Assembly (NCBI RefSeq): GCF_001420595.1
Contig: NZ_LJIX01000006.1
Coordinates: forward strand, 1,429,361-1,493,360
DNA length: 64,000 nt
Direction of reading: 5' to 3'
From: Cytobacillus solani
GTDB taxonomy: Bacteria > Bacillota > Bacilli > Bacillales > Cytobacillaceae
Position 1 is the stretch's first letter. Each line of letters opens with the position of its first letter. A program made the translations under genes and the position numbers. The notes under the pieces are model-generated. The model did not search any database, was not told where the DNA came from, and saw nothing but the letters and a program-made list of their open reading frames with translations. Positions 37,822-46,221 of the stretch are shown one piece after another.

Positions 37822-37965
37822 CCCTGCTACCTAATAATACTTGTTTCCATAGGCATCTGTGTTACACAAGAAAAATCAATCTTCATACATTAATATAAAT
37901 ACTTATTTAATCTGGATTGCCGCAGCAATTAAAGTGATAAACAATTATAAGGGGAGGCGAAAGTT

Positions 37966-38061
37966 TTGTTAAATAAATATGTTCAACCAGACAAAATAAA
38001 GCCACAGCCGGTAAAAAAGAAGAAAAAAGGCTGTGGATGTGGAAAAAAGAAAATGAGCTAA
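37966..38061 (+). CDS. 31-residue Lys-rich protein with CGCG motif
   Basis: A tiny open frame, TTG to TAA, 31 residues, ending VKKKKKGCGCGKKKMS. It has a strong GGGGAGG ribosome-binding site nine bases before the TTG and a strong terminator starting one base after the stop, so a real gene is likely. Pro/Lys-rich N-terminal half, then a basic CGCG cluster. Its place between yjcA and the spoVA operon suggests a spore-associated peptide, perhaps cross-linked or metal-binding; the function is not known. Confidence 0.6.
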   Translation: MLNKYVQPDKIKPQPVKKKKKGCGCGKKKMS

Positions 38062-38093
38062 AATCAGCCGGCAGAAGCCGGCTGATTTTTTTT
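38062..38093 (+). terminator. Terminator of the 31-residue gene
   Basis: AATCAGCCGGC pairs with GCCGGCTGATT around an AGAA loop, followed by six or more Ts. Confidence 0.92.
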
Positions 38094-38190
38094 GAAATTG
38101 GAAATAAGAGCCTATGGGAATTCATTCATAATTTCACATTTTTTCGTGGACAATAATCATAAATGAATTCTGAATAGGAAGGGTTAAATC

Positions 38191-38658
38191 ATGAGAATAT
38201 CTGTGTATATCGTTATTTTTATTTTGCTGGGGTTAGCTGGCTGCAGTCAAAATGAATCAAAAGAGAGTGAACTGGCTCTAATCAAAAAGACGGATCCTAA
38301 TCCCGTTTTAATTGATGAAAATACAGAAGGCAACTTAGATTTAGTTACAAACATTAAAGAAGAAATCGCATCGTATAAGGAAATATATGATGTGGCGGTT
38401 GTGAAAGGAAAAAAAGACACTCTTGTTGTGTATAAGGTAAAGCATCTTCAACGTTTTCATATGAAGAAGATTGAAAAGAAAATAAAGGGGAGGCTTGATA
38501 AGAAATTTCCGGACGAAAAATTTACTGTTTCAAGTGATTATAAGATTTTTTTAGAGGCTGTTAAGCTAAATGAAAAAATGCAAAATCCGGATTACTCTGA
38601 GAAAAAGGCAAATAAGAGGTTAAAGGAAATTATTGAATTGAAAAATGAAATGGCATAG
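38191..38658 (+). CDS. YhcN/YlaJ-like sporulation lipoprotein
   Basis: A 155-residue lipoprotein: MRISVYIVIFILLGLAGC gives a lipobox with Cys at residue 18. The rest resembles the YhcN/YlaJ sporulation lipoprotein family, with a ferredoxin-like pattern around IKEEIASYKEIYDVAVVKGKK and KKIKGRLDKKFPDEKF. It precedes spoVAC by 15 bases. In spoVA2-type operons a YhcN/YlaJ lipoprotein takes exactly this first place. It is probably made in the forespore under sigma-G; I could not find a convincing promoter, only a 9-bp inverted repeat GAATTCATT/AATGAATTC flanking ~38118-38170. Confidence 0.82.
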   Translation: MRISVYIVIFILLGLAGCSQNESKESELALIKKTDPNPVLIDENTEGNLDLVTNIKEEIASYKEIYDVAVVKGKKDTLVVYKVKHLQRFHMKKIEKKIKGRLDKKFPDEKFTVSSDYKIFLEAVKLNEKMQNPDYSEKKANKRLKEIIELKNEMA

Positions 38659-38673
38659 AAAGGAGAACTGGCA

Positions 38674-39153
38674 ATGGCGGATAAAAAAAAGAAAAATTTG
38701 ACTCCTGCTCAGCAAAAATATCAAGGGCTTCAACAAAAACATGAATTGAAACGCCCCGTTTTAAAAAACTGTATAAAAGCATTTTGGGTGGGCGGCTTAA
38801 TTTGTACAATTGGCCAAGCAGTCACATACTTCTACATTTATTTCTTTAACTTTACTGAACAAACAGCAGGGAATCCTACAGTGGCCACAATGGTGTTTTT
38901 CTCTATGCTTCTGACAGGGTTTGGAATCTATGACCATCTTGGGCAGTATGCAGGAGCAGGAAGTGCTGTACCGGTTACGGGCTTTGGAAATGCCGTCATT
39001 TCAGCTGCAATTGAGCATCGCACAGAAGGGTTTGTCCTAGGAGTTGGGGGAAATATGTTTAAACTGGCTGGTGCCGTTATTCTATTTGGTGTATTTTCAG
39101 CATTTGTCGTGGCGCTGATCAAAACAATATTAATCCAATGGGGGGTTTTGTAA
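38674..39153 (+). CDS. spoVAC: Stage V sporulation protein AC
   Basis: A 159-residue inner-membrane protein with about four helices. The middle motif GQYAGAGSAVPVTGFGNAVISAAIEHRTEG is the hallmark of SpoVAC (quoted here only as AGAGSAVPVTGFGN in essence). SpoVA proteins form the channel for Ca-dipicolinic acid in spores; SpoVAC is a mechanosensitive component (family knowledge). Its TAA overlaps the spoVAD ATG in TAATG, so the genes are coupled. Confidence 0.95.
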   Translation: MADKKKKNLTPAQQKYQGLQQKHELKRPVLKNCIKAFWVGGLICTIGQAVTYFYIYFFNFTEQTAGNPTVATMVFFSMLLTGFGIYDHLGQYAGAGSAVPVTGFGNAVISAAIEHRTEGFVLGVGGNMFKLAGAVILFGVFSAFVVALIKTILIQWGVL

Positions 39154-40166
39154 TGCTGAAAGGGAAACAAACCTGGATCTTTAATAATCGCCCTGTGATC
39201 ACAGCAACTGGAGTTTCAGGCGGTCCATTTGAAGCGAATGGGAAGCTTGCCAGTGATTTTGATGTTCTCCATGACGATTTATGGATGGGACAGGATACGT
39301 ATGAAAAAGCCCATCGTGTTTTAATTGAGGAAGCTAGTCAAGTTGCGCTTCAACGGGCAAAGTTACAGGAGGAAGATGTCCATTTCTTTATCGCAGGAGA
39401 TTTAATCAATCAGATTACTCCATCAAGTATGAGTGCACGTACAAATCAAATTCCATATTTCGGAATATTTGGTGCCTGTTCCACTTCAATGGAAGGGCTT
39501 GCTCTCGGTTCTTTTATGATTAATTATCAAGGTGCCAAGCATATTTTGACTGGAGCTTCAAGCCATAATGCGGCTGTTGAAAAGCAATTCAGATATCCGA
39601 CTGAATATGGCGGACAAAAGCCGCCAACTGCACAATGGACAATAACAGGAGCAGGTATGGCAATATTATCAGCAAACGGAGGGGTAAAAAGTTTGCCTGT
39701 TACAACTTCAGCAACAATCGGGAAAGTCGTTGATATGGGTTTGACTGATCCGTTTAATATGGGTGGCGCTATGGCTCCAGCGGCGGCTGATACGATAACT
39801 GCTCATTTTAAAGATTTACAGATCGATCCTTCTTATTATGATCTCATTGTTACTGGGGATTTGGGAGAAATCGGGCAGAATACTACCTATGAATTATTAA
39901 CAACCGCCGGTTTGAAAATAGAACGGGGAAAATTTCAGGATTGCGGATTATTGATTTATAAAGAGGACCAGCCTGTCAATGCTGGAGGAAGTGGTGCAGG
40001 ATGTTCCGCAACCGTTCTCTATGGCCATTTATTGAATCAAATGAGGCAAGGGGTGTATAAAAAAATTCTTGTTGTGGCCACAGGTGCGCTTCTATCCCCA
40101 TTAACTTTTCAGCAAAACGAAACCATCCCTTGCATCGCACATGCGGTCTCAATTGAGATGGAATAA
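39153..40166 (+). CDS. spoVAD: Stage V sporulation protein AD
   Basis: A 337-residue thiolase-fold protein that binds dipicolinic acid. It starts MLKGKQTWIFNNRP and includes GIFGACSTSMEGLALG, the thiolase-like active-site region kept in SpoVAD although the protein is not an enzyme. It works with SpoVAC and SpoVAE in dipicolinate traffic. ATG 39153 overlaps the spoVAC stop; the open frame extends five codons upstream, but GGGGGG lies just before this ATG. Confidence 0.95.
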   Translation: MLKGKQTWIFNNRPVITATGVSGGPFEANGKLASDFDVLHDDLWMGQDTYEKAHRVLIEEASQVALQRAKLQEEDVHFFIAGDLINQITPSSMSARTNQIPYFGIFGACSTSMEGLALGSFMINYQGAKHILTGASSHNAAVEKQFRYPTEYGGQKPPTAQWTITGAGMAILSANGGVKSLPVTTSATIGKVVDMGLTDPFNMGGAMAPAAADTITAHFKDLQIDPSYYDLIVTGDLGEIGQNTTYELLTTAGLKIERGKFQDCGLLIYKEDQPVNAGGSGAGCSATVLYGHLLNQMRQGVYKKILVVATGALLSPLTFQQNETIPCIAHAVSIEME

Positions 40167-40181
40167 TAAGGAGGGAGATAT

Positions 40182-40538
40182 ATGCTTGCAATGTTCTTTT
40201 GGGCATTTGTTGTTGGCGGGGTTTTCTGTGTTATTGGTCAATTATTATTTGATGTCGCAAAACTAACACCAGGGCATACTTTAAGTTTACTTGTTGTTAT
40301 CGGTGCAATCTTAGATGGTGTTGGATTATATGAGCCATTAATTGATTTTGCAGGTGCTGGAGCAACGATTCCAATTACAAGCTTTGGTAACTCCCTTGTA
40401 CATGGAGCGATGGCTGAAGCAGAAAAGCATGGGCTAGTTGGCGTCCTATCCGGAATGTTTGAAGTAACAAGCTCAGGTATATCAGCAGCGATTGTTTTTG
40501 GATTTATTGGTGCACTCATCTTTAAACCAAAGGGCTAA
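40182..40538 (+). CDS. spoVAEB: Stage V sporulation protein AE (AEb type)
   Basis: A 118-residue integral membrane protein of three to four helices with the motif [18 protein letters not shown], which is parallel to the AGAGSAVPVTGFGN segment of SpoVAC. It is the AEb form and ends the operon lipoprotein-spoVAC-spoVAD-spoVAEb. AAGGAGGG precedes the ATG. The SpoVAA, AB, AEa and AF members are not here. Confidence 0.93.
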   Translation: MLAMFFWAFVVGGVFCVIGQLLFDVAKLTPGHTLSLLVVIGAILDGVGLYEPLIDFAGAGATIPITSFGNSLVHGAMAEAEKHGLVGVLSGMFEVTSSGISAAIVFGFIGALIFKPKG

Positions 40539-40624
40539 AGAAATATCTTATTTAGGGGCTTGCCTATACACCTTTTAGTTATTTTACATATGTTGTAAAG
40601 ACTTGAAAAAGTGAGGTGATAGGT

Positions 40625-40762
40625 ATGGGCTTTGGCTTTGGAGGATGCGGCGGCTACGGCGGTTATGGATATGGCGGTGGCGGCTACGCAGGATCTACAT
40701 TTGTGCTTATTGTCGTATTGTTTATTCTTCTAATTATAGTTGGTGCGAGTTTCTATAATTAG
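40625..40762 (+). CDS. YjcZ-family sporulation miniprotein
   Basis: A 45-residue protein: a Gly/Tyr-rich head ([17 protein letters not shown]) followed by one transmembrane helix ([19 protein letters not shown]) and a short YN end. This is the typical form of the YjcZ/SscA-type tiny sporulation proteins, which are found in spores (family knowledge). GAGGTGATAGGT precedes the ATG. It lies between spoVAEb and spoVIF. Confidence 0.85.
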   Translation: MGFGFGGCGGYGGYGYGGGGYAGSTFVLIVVLFILLIIVGASFYN

Positions 40763-40813
40763 CAGAACTCAAAAGGGCTGGCAGCTGGCTGTAATAATAG
40801 TAAGTTGCCTCTC

Positions 40814-40840
40814 ACATTTTTCACGCTCCTTCATACTATA
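40814..40840 (+). promoter_or_regulatory. Candidate sigma-K promoter of spoVIF
   Basis: AC at 40814-40815, 16 bases, then CATACTATA at 40832-40840, fitting the sigma-K pattern AC-N16/17-CATANNNTA. It lies ~35 bases before the spoVIF start. Confidence 0.6.
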
Positions 40841-40874
40841 TAAAGTAGCTTACTAAAAGGGGCGTGATCTTTAC

Positions 40875-41129
40875 ATGGATAATAACTTCTTTAAAAACTT
40901 GGAAAAGAAAACAGGCGTGAATATGAATGATGTGTTTGAATTAGCTAATTCACTGCAAAGTGCTAATTTCAAAGATGAAAAAACGGTTAGAGGTGTTATT
41001 AGAAGGGTTTCACAAATTGCCAATAAACCAGTTTCTAAGGAAACAGAAGATAAAATTGTAAAATCAATTGTTACTGAAGGAAAACAGCTTGATTTCGGTA
41101 CAATTTCAAAAATGATTAATAAGAAGTAA
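40875..41129 (+). CDS. spoVIF: Stage VI sporulation protein F
   Basis: An 84-residue soluble protein starting MDNNFFKNLEKKTGVNMNDV and ending SKMINKK, matching SpoVIF (YjcC), which is needed for late coat assembly with the regulator GerE (family knowledge). No membrane segment. A sigma-K-like promoter lies directly upstream, fitting mother-cell expression. A bidirectional terminator is shared with yjcD, also the B. subtilis neighbour. Confidence 0.92.
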   Translation: MDNNFFKNLEKKTGVNMNDVFELANSLQSANFKDEKTVRGVIRRVSQIANKPVSKETEDKIVKSIVTEGKQLDFGTISKMINKK

Positions 41130-41131
41130 GT

Positions 41132-41169
41132 AAAAAATGGACCTGGCAAAATACCAGGTCTATTTTTTT
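41132..41169. terminator. Bidirectional terminator spoVIF / yjcD
   Basis: GACCTGG pairs with CCAGGTC, with AAAAAA before and TATTTTTTT after. Confidence 0.88.
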
Positions 41170-43474
41170 ATTGATTTTGGTTTGCTTTTTCTCTTATTAA
41201 TGGTGATAGAAATCTGGATGGATAAGCTTTCCTCCCACGGTTTTTTTCAGGAACAGAAATGTAGAGATGATTCATTGCTCGTGTAATTGCAACATACATC
41301 AGGCGGCGTTCTTCCTCAATCGGGGCAAAATCTCCATTTCTATATGCCTCTAGGGCATGGTCGTGTGGCAGGCTGCCATCAACAGCACCGATTATATAAA
41401 CGACCTTATATTCTAGCCCTTTTGCACGGTGAACTGTACTTAAAGTGATTGCGTTTTGATTTTTCTTACTTTGTTGCTTAATCTCCTTATTCATGGCCCT
41501 CATATGTTCCGTATGTTCTAAAAAGTCTAGGATAGATGTAAAGCTTTTAGCCGCTACTTTCAAGTCTTTAAGATCATCAGAGCCCTTTTCAATTTTATTC
41601 CCTTCATTGCCGCGTTTTTTGATGAAGTCTTGAAAGCCTAGTTCTTTTTCAATTTTTTCAATCGCCATAATGGGAGAAAGGTGGGCAATGGAGCGAATAA
41701 CGGGAACTACTTTTTTAAATTTTCTTTCTTGAAAAGCAAAGCCAGTCTTTACATGTTTTAAGCATTCAAGAAGGGTGCAGTCATTTAAAATGCTTTCTGC
41801 CATCATATCCTTAATAACGGTTTGCTTCATAAAAAGGGCAGGAAGGATATTTTGCATGGCTCCCTTCTCATCTTCATTTAAAGACAATTTCAAAAAGGAA
41901 AGCATACTTCTCACTATAAACCGATCATAGAAGGATTCAGCATCCTGATCAATTCTAAAAGGAAGACTTGAGTTGGCAAGGCGTTCAAAAACAGCACGGC
42001 TGCCTGTATTCGTTCGAAACAGGATGGCAAAGTCTTTTGGTTCAAAGCCTTCCTCAATTTTCTCCTGTATATCAGTTACAATGGATGTTGCTTCTTCTTC
42101 TTCATCAAAAGGAAAAAACAAGCAAGGGAACTTCTCTCCAGTATATTGAGCTTTCATTTTTTTTGCTCGTCTTTTCTTATTTTGTAAAATCACTTGATTT
42201 GCTGTCGAAACGATTTCGTGAGTGGATCGATAATTTTGTTTTAAAGCAATAACCTCTGCACCAGGAAAATCTTTTTCAAAATCTAGCAGGTATTTGGGGT
42301 CACTGCCGCGAAATGCATAAATAGATTGATCATCATCCCCTACAGCACAAACATTTTTCGACTTGGCCGATAGCATTTTTATCAGTTCATACTGAACTTT
42401 GTTAATATCCTGAAACTCATCAATTAAGAAATACTGAAAACGATTTTGATAGTTTTCGAGAATAGCAGGATTATGCAGAAAAAGGTCATAGCACCCTGTC
42501 AGCATATCATCGAAATCGAATAAACCTTCTTTTTCCTTTGCTTGTTCATACTTCTTATACAGGTTAACAACACTTTCCTCCCATGATGATGTGGGCCTAA
42601 CCTGTTCAGGGGAAATAAGCGTATTCTTCCAAAAACCTATTTGTTGAAGAGCAAGATCGTAAGCGAACTCTTTTTCATCTAAATGTAATTCTCTTCCAGC
42701 ATGCTTAATCATTTGTTCACGCTGCCAGCCTTTGCTTAATAATTTATCAGAGGACCACTTCTCTGGGGCATGAAAGGATAATATCCGATAAAAAAGGCTA
42801 TGGAAGGTTCCGGAAACAATTTGCCGGATTTGCAGTCTTTCCATATTGGGGTAACGGGAAAGTCTTTCCTTCATCTCAGCAGCGGCCTTTGCGGTAAAAG
42901 TAACAAGCATAATTGATTTTGGGTCAATTTCTTTTTCTTGAATCATGAATGCTGTTCGAGTTGTCAAAACCCTTGTTTTTCCACTGCCAGCCCCAGCAAG
43001 CACAAGAAGCGGACCCTCTGTACGACACACTGCATCTGCTTGCTCACTATCAAGAATAACTCCGGATTGTGCTAATGTACGTAAATAATGGAAGGAACAA
43101 TTGTATTTGCTCATAGTTTCAGGGATGAAGGGAGGAATGTTTTTCACCATCTGAGCTTGTTTAATTTTACTATCTGACTCTTGAACGGCTGTAATGGTGC
43201 GCGAAACAGGGAGTCTAAATCCATTCCGCTCCTCATACTCAACTTTTTCTTGTGGAATAGAAGGAGAATCATCTGGATCTTTACACGTATGATTAAGCTC
43301 AGGAATATGATAGAAATGAGGTTCCTGATTAATTCCTATATAAAATCGCACTTTTTCTTTGCAAACCGGGCATTGCAAGTGTCCCTTTTTTCCATTGTCA
43401 TACAGGGACTGAAACATTTCCCTGCTAACTCTATTAATATTTATGATTTTATTATGTAACATGGCTGTTTTCAT
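41168..43474 (-). CDS. yjcD: UvrD-type DNA helicase YjcD with N-terminal CoiA-like domain
   Basis: A 768-residue superfamily-1 helicase. The N-terminal ~70 residues hold a Cys/His segment (LQCPVCKEKVRFYIG ... HFYHIPELNHTC) like the CoiA N-terminus. The helicase core starts about residue 140: LDSEQADAVC (Q motif), LAGAGSGKTRVLTTR (Walker A), FDFDDML, FLIDEFQDINKVQYEL (motif II), VGDDDQSIYAFRGSDP (III), ALKQNYRST (IV), TVHRAKGLEYKVVYIIG (V) and LMYVAITRAMNHLYIS (VI). It translocates 3' to 5' by family. Position after spoVIF matches yjcD of B. subtilis. It is too short for the AddA/RecB class. Confidence 0.93.
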   Translation of the reverse strand: MKTAMLHNKIININRVSREMFQSLYDNGKKGHLQCPVCKEKVRFYIGINQEPHFYHIPELNHTCKDPDDSPSIPQEKVEYEERNGFRLPVSRTITAVQESDSKIKQAQMVKNIPPFIPETMSKYNCSFHYLRTLAQSGVILDSEQADAVCRTEGPLLVLAGAGSGKTRVLTTRTAFMIQEKEIDPKSIMLVTFTAKAAAEMKERLSRYPNMERLQIRQIVSGTFHSLFYRILSFHAPEKWSSDKLLSKGWQREQMIKHAGRELHLDEKEFAYDLALQQIGFWKNTLISPEQVRPTSSWEESVVNLYKKYEQAKEKEGLFDFDDMLTGCYDLFLHNPAILENYQNRFQYFLIDEFQDINKVQYELIKMLSAKSKNVCAVGDDDQSIYAFRGSDPKYLLDFEKDFPGAEVIALKQNYRSTHEIVSTANQVILQNKKRRAKKMKAQYTGEKFPCLFFPFDEEEEATSIVTDIQEKIEEGFEPKDFAILFRTNTGSRAVFERLANSSLPFRIDQDAESFYDRFIVRSMLSFLKLSLNEDEKGAMQNILPALFMKQTVIKDMMAESILNDCTLLECLKHVKTGFAFQERKFKKVVPVIRSIAHLSPIMAIEKIEKELGFQDFIKKRGNEGNKIEKGSDDLKDLKVAAKSFTSILDFLEHTEHMRAMNKEIKQQSKKNQNAITLSTVHRAKGLEYKVVYIIGAVDGSLPHDHALEAYRNGDFAPIEEERRLMYVAITRAMNHLYISVPEKNRGRKAYPSRFLSPLIREKANQNQ

Positions 43475-43596
43475 TTTAGTTCCTCTTTTTCAACACAATT
43501 AAGACAAACCTTATCATAACAAAATTAAAGAAATTACGAAAGGGAACATAAAATCAAATGTTTGATCGTATGTCTATATAACAGGAGGGGAGTTTA

Positions 43597-43884
43597 ATGG
43601 GGTATATCGCACCTATTACAAATTATCAATATAGCCAGTATGTAGAGAGAGTAATTAGCAAAGGGTATGATCCTTATCGTTTTGTGCCAATCAATAGAAT
43701 AAAACCCACAACGAATCCTCGAGAATATGATCATCCGACACTAAACGGGCAGATTCTTCCTATAAAAAGGACAAAAATGGTTCAAGAACAAATTCATTCT
43801 AAAAGTGTGCACAAAAAAGAACAAATAGAAAAGCTGCAAAGCCAACTAACTGGAAAGGGTATTTATTATAATGAGTCTGTATAA
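43597..43884 (+). CDS. Hypothetical 95-residue basic protein
   Basis: A 95-residue soluble protein, basic, rich in Tyr, Lys, Gln and Ile, starting MGYIAPITNYQYSQYVER. AGGAGGGGAG precedes the ATG and a terminator follows, so the gene is likely real. It takes the place of yjcE in B. subtilis order, between yjcD and yjcF, but I cannot confirm homology. No known motif. The repeated PI/YDP pattern (SKGYDPYRFVPINRIKPTT) gives no function. Confidence 0.65.
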   Translation: MGYIAPITNYQYSQYVERVISKGYDPYRFVPINRIKPTTNPREYDHPTLNGQILPIKRTKMVQEQIHSKSVHKKEQIEKLQSQLTGKGIYYNESV

Positions 43885-43911
43885 ACAACTTTTAATCTCT
43901 TTCTTTACATG

Positions 43912-43944
43912 AAAAAACTTCTGCCCATTGGACAGAAGTTTTTT
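43912..43944. terminator. Bidirectional terminator before yjcF
   Basis: AAAAAACTTCTG pairs with CAGAAGTTTTTT across a 9-base loop; it serves genes on both strands. Confidence 0.9.
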
Positions 43945-44365
43945 AAATCTTTTTTATCATTGTGCGATGTGGAATCCCCGCATCCAAAAATTCCTCTGAA
44001 ACAATTTCATAACCAAGTTTGTTATAAAAGGGAATCGCATGAGTTTGGGCATTTAGCTTTAATTTTTTATAACCTTCCCTTTTTCCGTATTCCTCTATTT
44101 TATCCATGATGGCTTTTCCTGAGCCTGATTTACGATGATCTTCCAAAACGCAAATTCTTTCAACTTTTCCAAAGCCATCTACTGGACGAAATCTGCCAGC
44201 ACCAATTGGAAGGTTCTGATCATAAAGAAGAAAGTGAACCGCCTCATCTTCATATTGATCAATTTCTTCTTCTAACGGTACTTGCTGTTCTTCAACAAAG
44301 ACTTTTTTACGAATAGAAAAAGCTTCTTGCAATTGATTATCATTTGATACAATTTTTACTTCCAC
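43943..44365 (-). CDS. yjcF: GNAT-family acetyltransferase YjcF
   Basis: A 140-residue GNAT enzyme of the YjcF/ElaA-like class. RICVLEDHRKSGSGKAIMDKI holds the acetyl-CoA loop and AQTHAIPFYNKLGYE the C-terminal signature. The substrate is unknown. Its start follows the stop of yjcG by six bases on the minus strand, so yjcH, yjcG and yjcF may share transcription. Gene order matches B. subtilis. Confidence 0.9.
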   Translation of the reverse strand: MEVKIVSNDNQLQEAFSIRKKVFVEEQQVPLEEEIDQYEDEAVHFLLYDQNLPIGAGRFRPVDGFGKVERICVLEDHRKSGSGKAIMDKIEEYGKREGYKKLKLNAQTHAIPFYNKLGYEIVSEEFLDAGIPHRTMIKKI

Positions 44366-44371
44366 AATTTT

Positions 44372-44884
44372 TTATTCCTTTCCAAGCCGAAATGTTTCAT
44401 AAACTGTCCAAGAGCCATTTTCAAGCTGATACAACAGGTGGAAACGATCGACTGTTTCTTCATAATTAAATTGGTTCATTCGTAACGATCCATATACATC
44501 TGAATGCTCGTCATTGGATAATTCCTGCCCAATGGTAATATGAGGGACAAAGGCATATTCAGGCATATCCCCAGAAATGTTATCATTGATTACTTTTTGC
44601 AGTTCTTCAAGCACTTCTGAAGCCTCAAATTTAAAGTAAATGACATTATTCACTGGTTTGAATGAACTAAATTTTGTGGACTTTATTTGAAAAGGTTCAA
44701 AACGATTAGAAATCTCATCTAAAATGACGGTTAACTGCTCAATTTGATCTTCGGAAGCGTGAAAACTTGGTTTGAGAGTTAAATGAGGAGGAATTAACGA
44801 ATAATTTGGGTCATATCGTTTTCGATATGAGTTAGCTTCATCTTGCAATTTTTTTGAAGGGAAAATAACGATACCTAGCTTCAT
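44372..44884 (-). CDS. yjcG: YjcG, 2H phosphoesterase superfamily
   Basis: A 170-residue protein of the 2H phosphoesterase fold, with two H-x-T/S-type motifs, HLTLKPSF (~45) and HITIGQEL (~127). Relatives ligate or hydrolyse 2'-5' or cyclic phosphodiesters in RNA; the true substrate is not known. ATG 44884 ([11 protein letters not shown]) is chosen because GGAGGTTATGTT directly precedes it; the longer open frame is without a ribosome-binding site. Confidence 0.9.
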   Translation of the reverse strand: MKLGIVIFPSKKLQDEANSYRKRYDPNYSLIPPHLTLKPSFHASEDQIEQLTVILDEISNRFEPFQIKSTKFSSFKPVNNVIYFKFEASEVLEELQKVINDNISGDMPEYAFVPHITIGQELSNDEHSDVYGSLRMNQFNYEETVDRFHLLYQLENGSWTVYETFRLGKE

Positions 44885-45051
44885 AACATAACCTCCATAA
44901 ATAGATTTTATAAACTTCATTTGAATGGGCAACAGCAATCAATATGAAAAAAATGTATATGCCCATTATAACAAATTTTCCAAATATAAAGTATAGGAAT
45001 GCTTAATTTTCAAATATAGGTAGAAGGAATATCTAAAAAAGTTTAGAGAAA

Positions 45052-45081
45052 AGCGAAGCACGCCTAAAAGCGAGGCTTCGC
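45052..45081 (-). terminator. Possible terminator hairpin downstream of yjcH
   Basis: AGCGAAGC pairs with GCTTCGCT across ~14 bases. On the minus strand a CTTTTCTC follows, so the T run is poor. It may instead be a fragment of a repeat, since GCGAAGC and CGCC occur in the hairpin repeats. Confidence 0.45.
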
Positions 45082-45125
45082 TCAATCCTTAATAAATATC
45101 ATCCTAAGCTTGCTTAGCGATTATA

Positions 45126-45851
45126 TTAAGAAAACATTTTCTTTAATGCACGTTTTAAATCAGGTTGCCAATGTGTCCATGTATGGTCACCGTCAAATTC
45201 ATCGTAGAAGTAAGGGAACCCCTTTTCACTAAACAGCTTAGATAACTCTCTATTTGGTGTAAGGAAATCCTTTTCTTCTTTTTTAGTCGTTTGAACAGCG
45301 GTTTCTTGCTTCCCAATGACATGATAAATACTTGTTAAATGTGGCTGAGTTACTTCTTTAACAGCATTCATGACTTTCTCATCAACCATCGGTGATTGAA
45401 GTATTACTTTTCCAAACGTATGCGGGTACTCTAAAGCAGCCATTATTGATACAGTTGCTGCAAGTGAATCACCAATCAATGCACGGCCCATTCCCATTTG
45501 ATACGTAGGGAACTCCTGATCTAAATATGGTACTAGCTCATGCGCTAAGAAACGTATAAATGCTTTGTTCTGTTCGCCGTTTGGATGATATTTCTTCCAG
45601 CGATCTTCCACATTTTTATATGGGATGCCAACAATAATAATGTTCTCAATTTCTCTATTCTTTAATAATTCATCAGCAGTTCTCCCAATTCTTCCTAGTT
45701 GAAAATAATCCTTGCCATCAGGAGCAATTAAAATTGAATACTTATATAAAGGAGTAAACGTGGCCGGCAAGTAGATAAGCAGTTCAACATCTTCCCCCAA
45801 CTCTTTACTCGTAAATGTTACATCTCTAATTGATCCTCTAGAATTTTCCAT
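45126..45851 (-). CDS. yjcH: Alpha/beta-hydrolase esterase YjcH
   Basis: A 241-residue esterase D/enterochelin-esterase-like protein. ALIGDSLAATVS carries the nucleophile Ser in a G-D-S-L-A elbow, and GDHTWTHWQPDLKRAL gives the catalytic His near the C-terminus. Natural substrate unknown. ATG 45851 (MENSRGSIRDV) is chosen with GGAGGAATCATCG before it; the open frame runs 13 codons further. Order yjcF-yjcG-yjcH as in B. subtilis. Confidence 0.88.
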   Translation of the reverse strand: MENSRGSIRDVTFTSKELGEDVELLIYLPATFTPLYKYSILIAPDGKDYFQLGRIGRTADELLKNREIENIIIVGIPYKNVEDRWKKYHPNGEQNKAFIRFLAHELVPYLDQEFPTYQMGMGRALIGDSLAATVSIMAALEYPHTFGKVILQSPMVDEKVMNAVKEVTQPHLTSIYHVIGKQETAVQTTKKEEKDFLTPNRELSKLFSEKGFPYFYDEFDGDHTWTHWQPDLKRALKKMFS

Positions 45852-46221
45852 CGATGATTCCTCCATTTGATGATATGTAAAGCTTTGCATGATATTTTAA
45901 CATAATATAAGTGGAAATGCTTTTTTTTGATTCGTGAAAAGAAAAATATCTGTCGTATTATAAAAAACACTTCTGTTATTATATGTATTTTTATAGAAAA
46001 AACCATTTTATTATCTATATTTTATTAGAGATTACTTGCTATAAGAGGGAGGTGAATATTTGCAATTATCAAAAAAACATTTACTAATTCTGAAACAAAT
46101 AGTAAAATAATGTTTATATCTGTCAGAATATTATTAATTAGCGGAAAATAATAGTTTATTAAGATAATTCATTGATAGATGACATACATAAATAACTGAT
46201 GATGAGTTATGGGGGAGTTAT
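45852..46221 (+). other. Leader region of the glnQ operon
   Basis: AT-rich. It holds the start region of yjcH on the minus strand and the presumed promoter of glnQHMP on the plus strand. A TnrA-type TGTNAN7TNACA site is not seen. A 16-codon frame, TTG at 46060 to TAA at 46110, stands behind a perfect GGGAGGTGA and might be a leader peptide. Confidence 0.45.
46060..46110 (+). CDS. Possible 16-residue leader peptide before glnQ
   Basis: TTG CAA TTA ... to TAA codes MQLSKKHLLILKQIVK. A very good GAGGGAGGTGA lies six to ten bases upstream. Translation is plausible from the ribosome-binding site alone; no homologue is known. It could regulate the glnQHMP mRNA. Low certainty. Confidence 0.25.
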   Translation: MQLSKKHLLILKQIVK

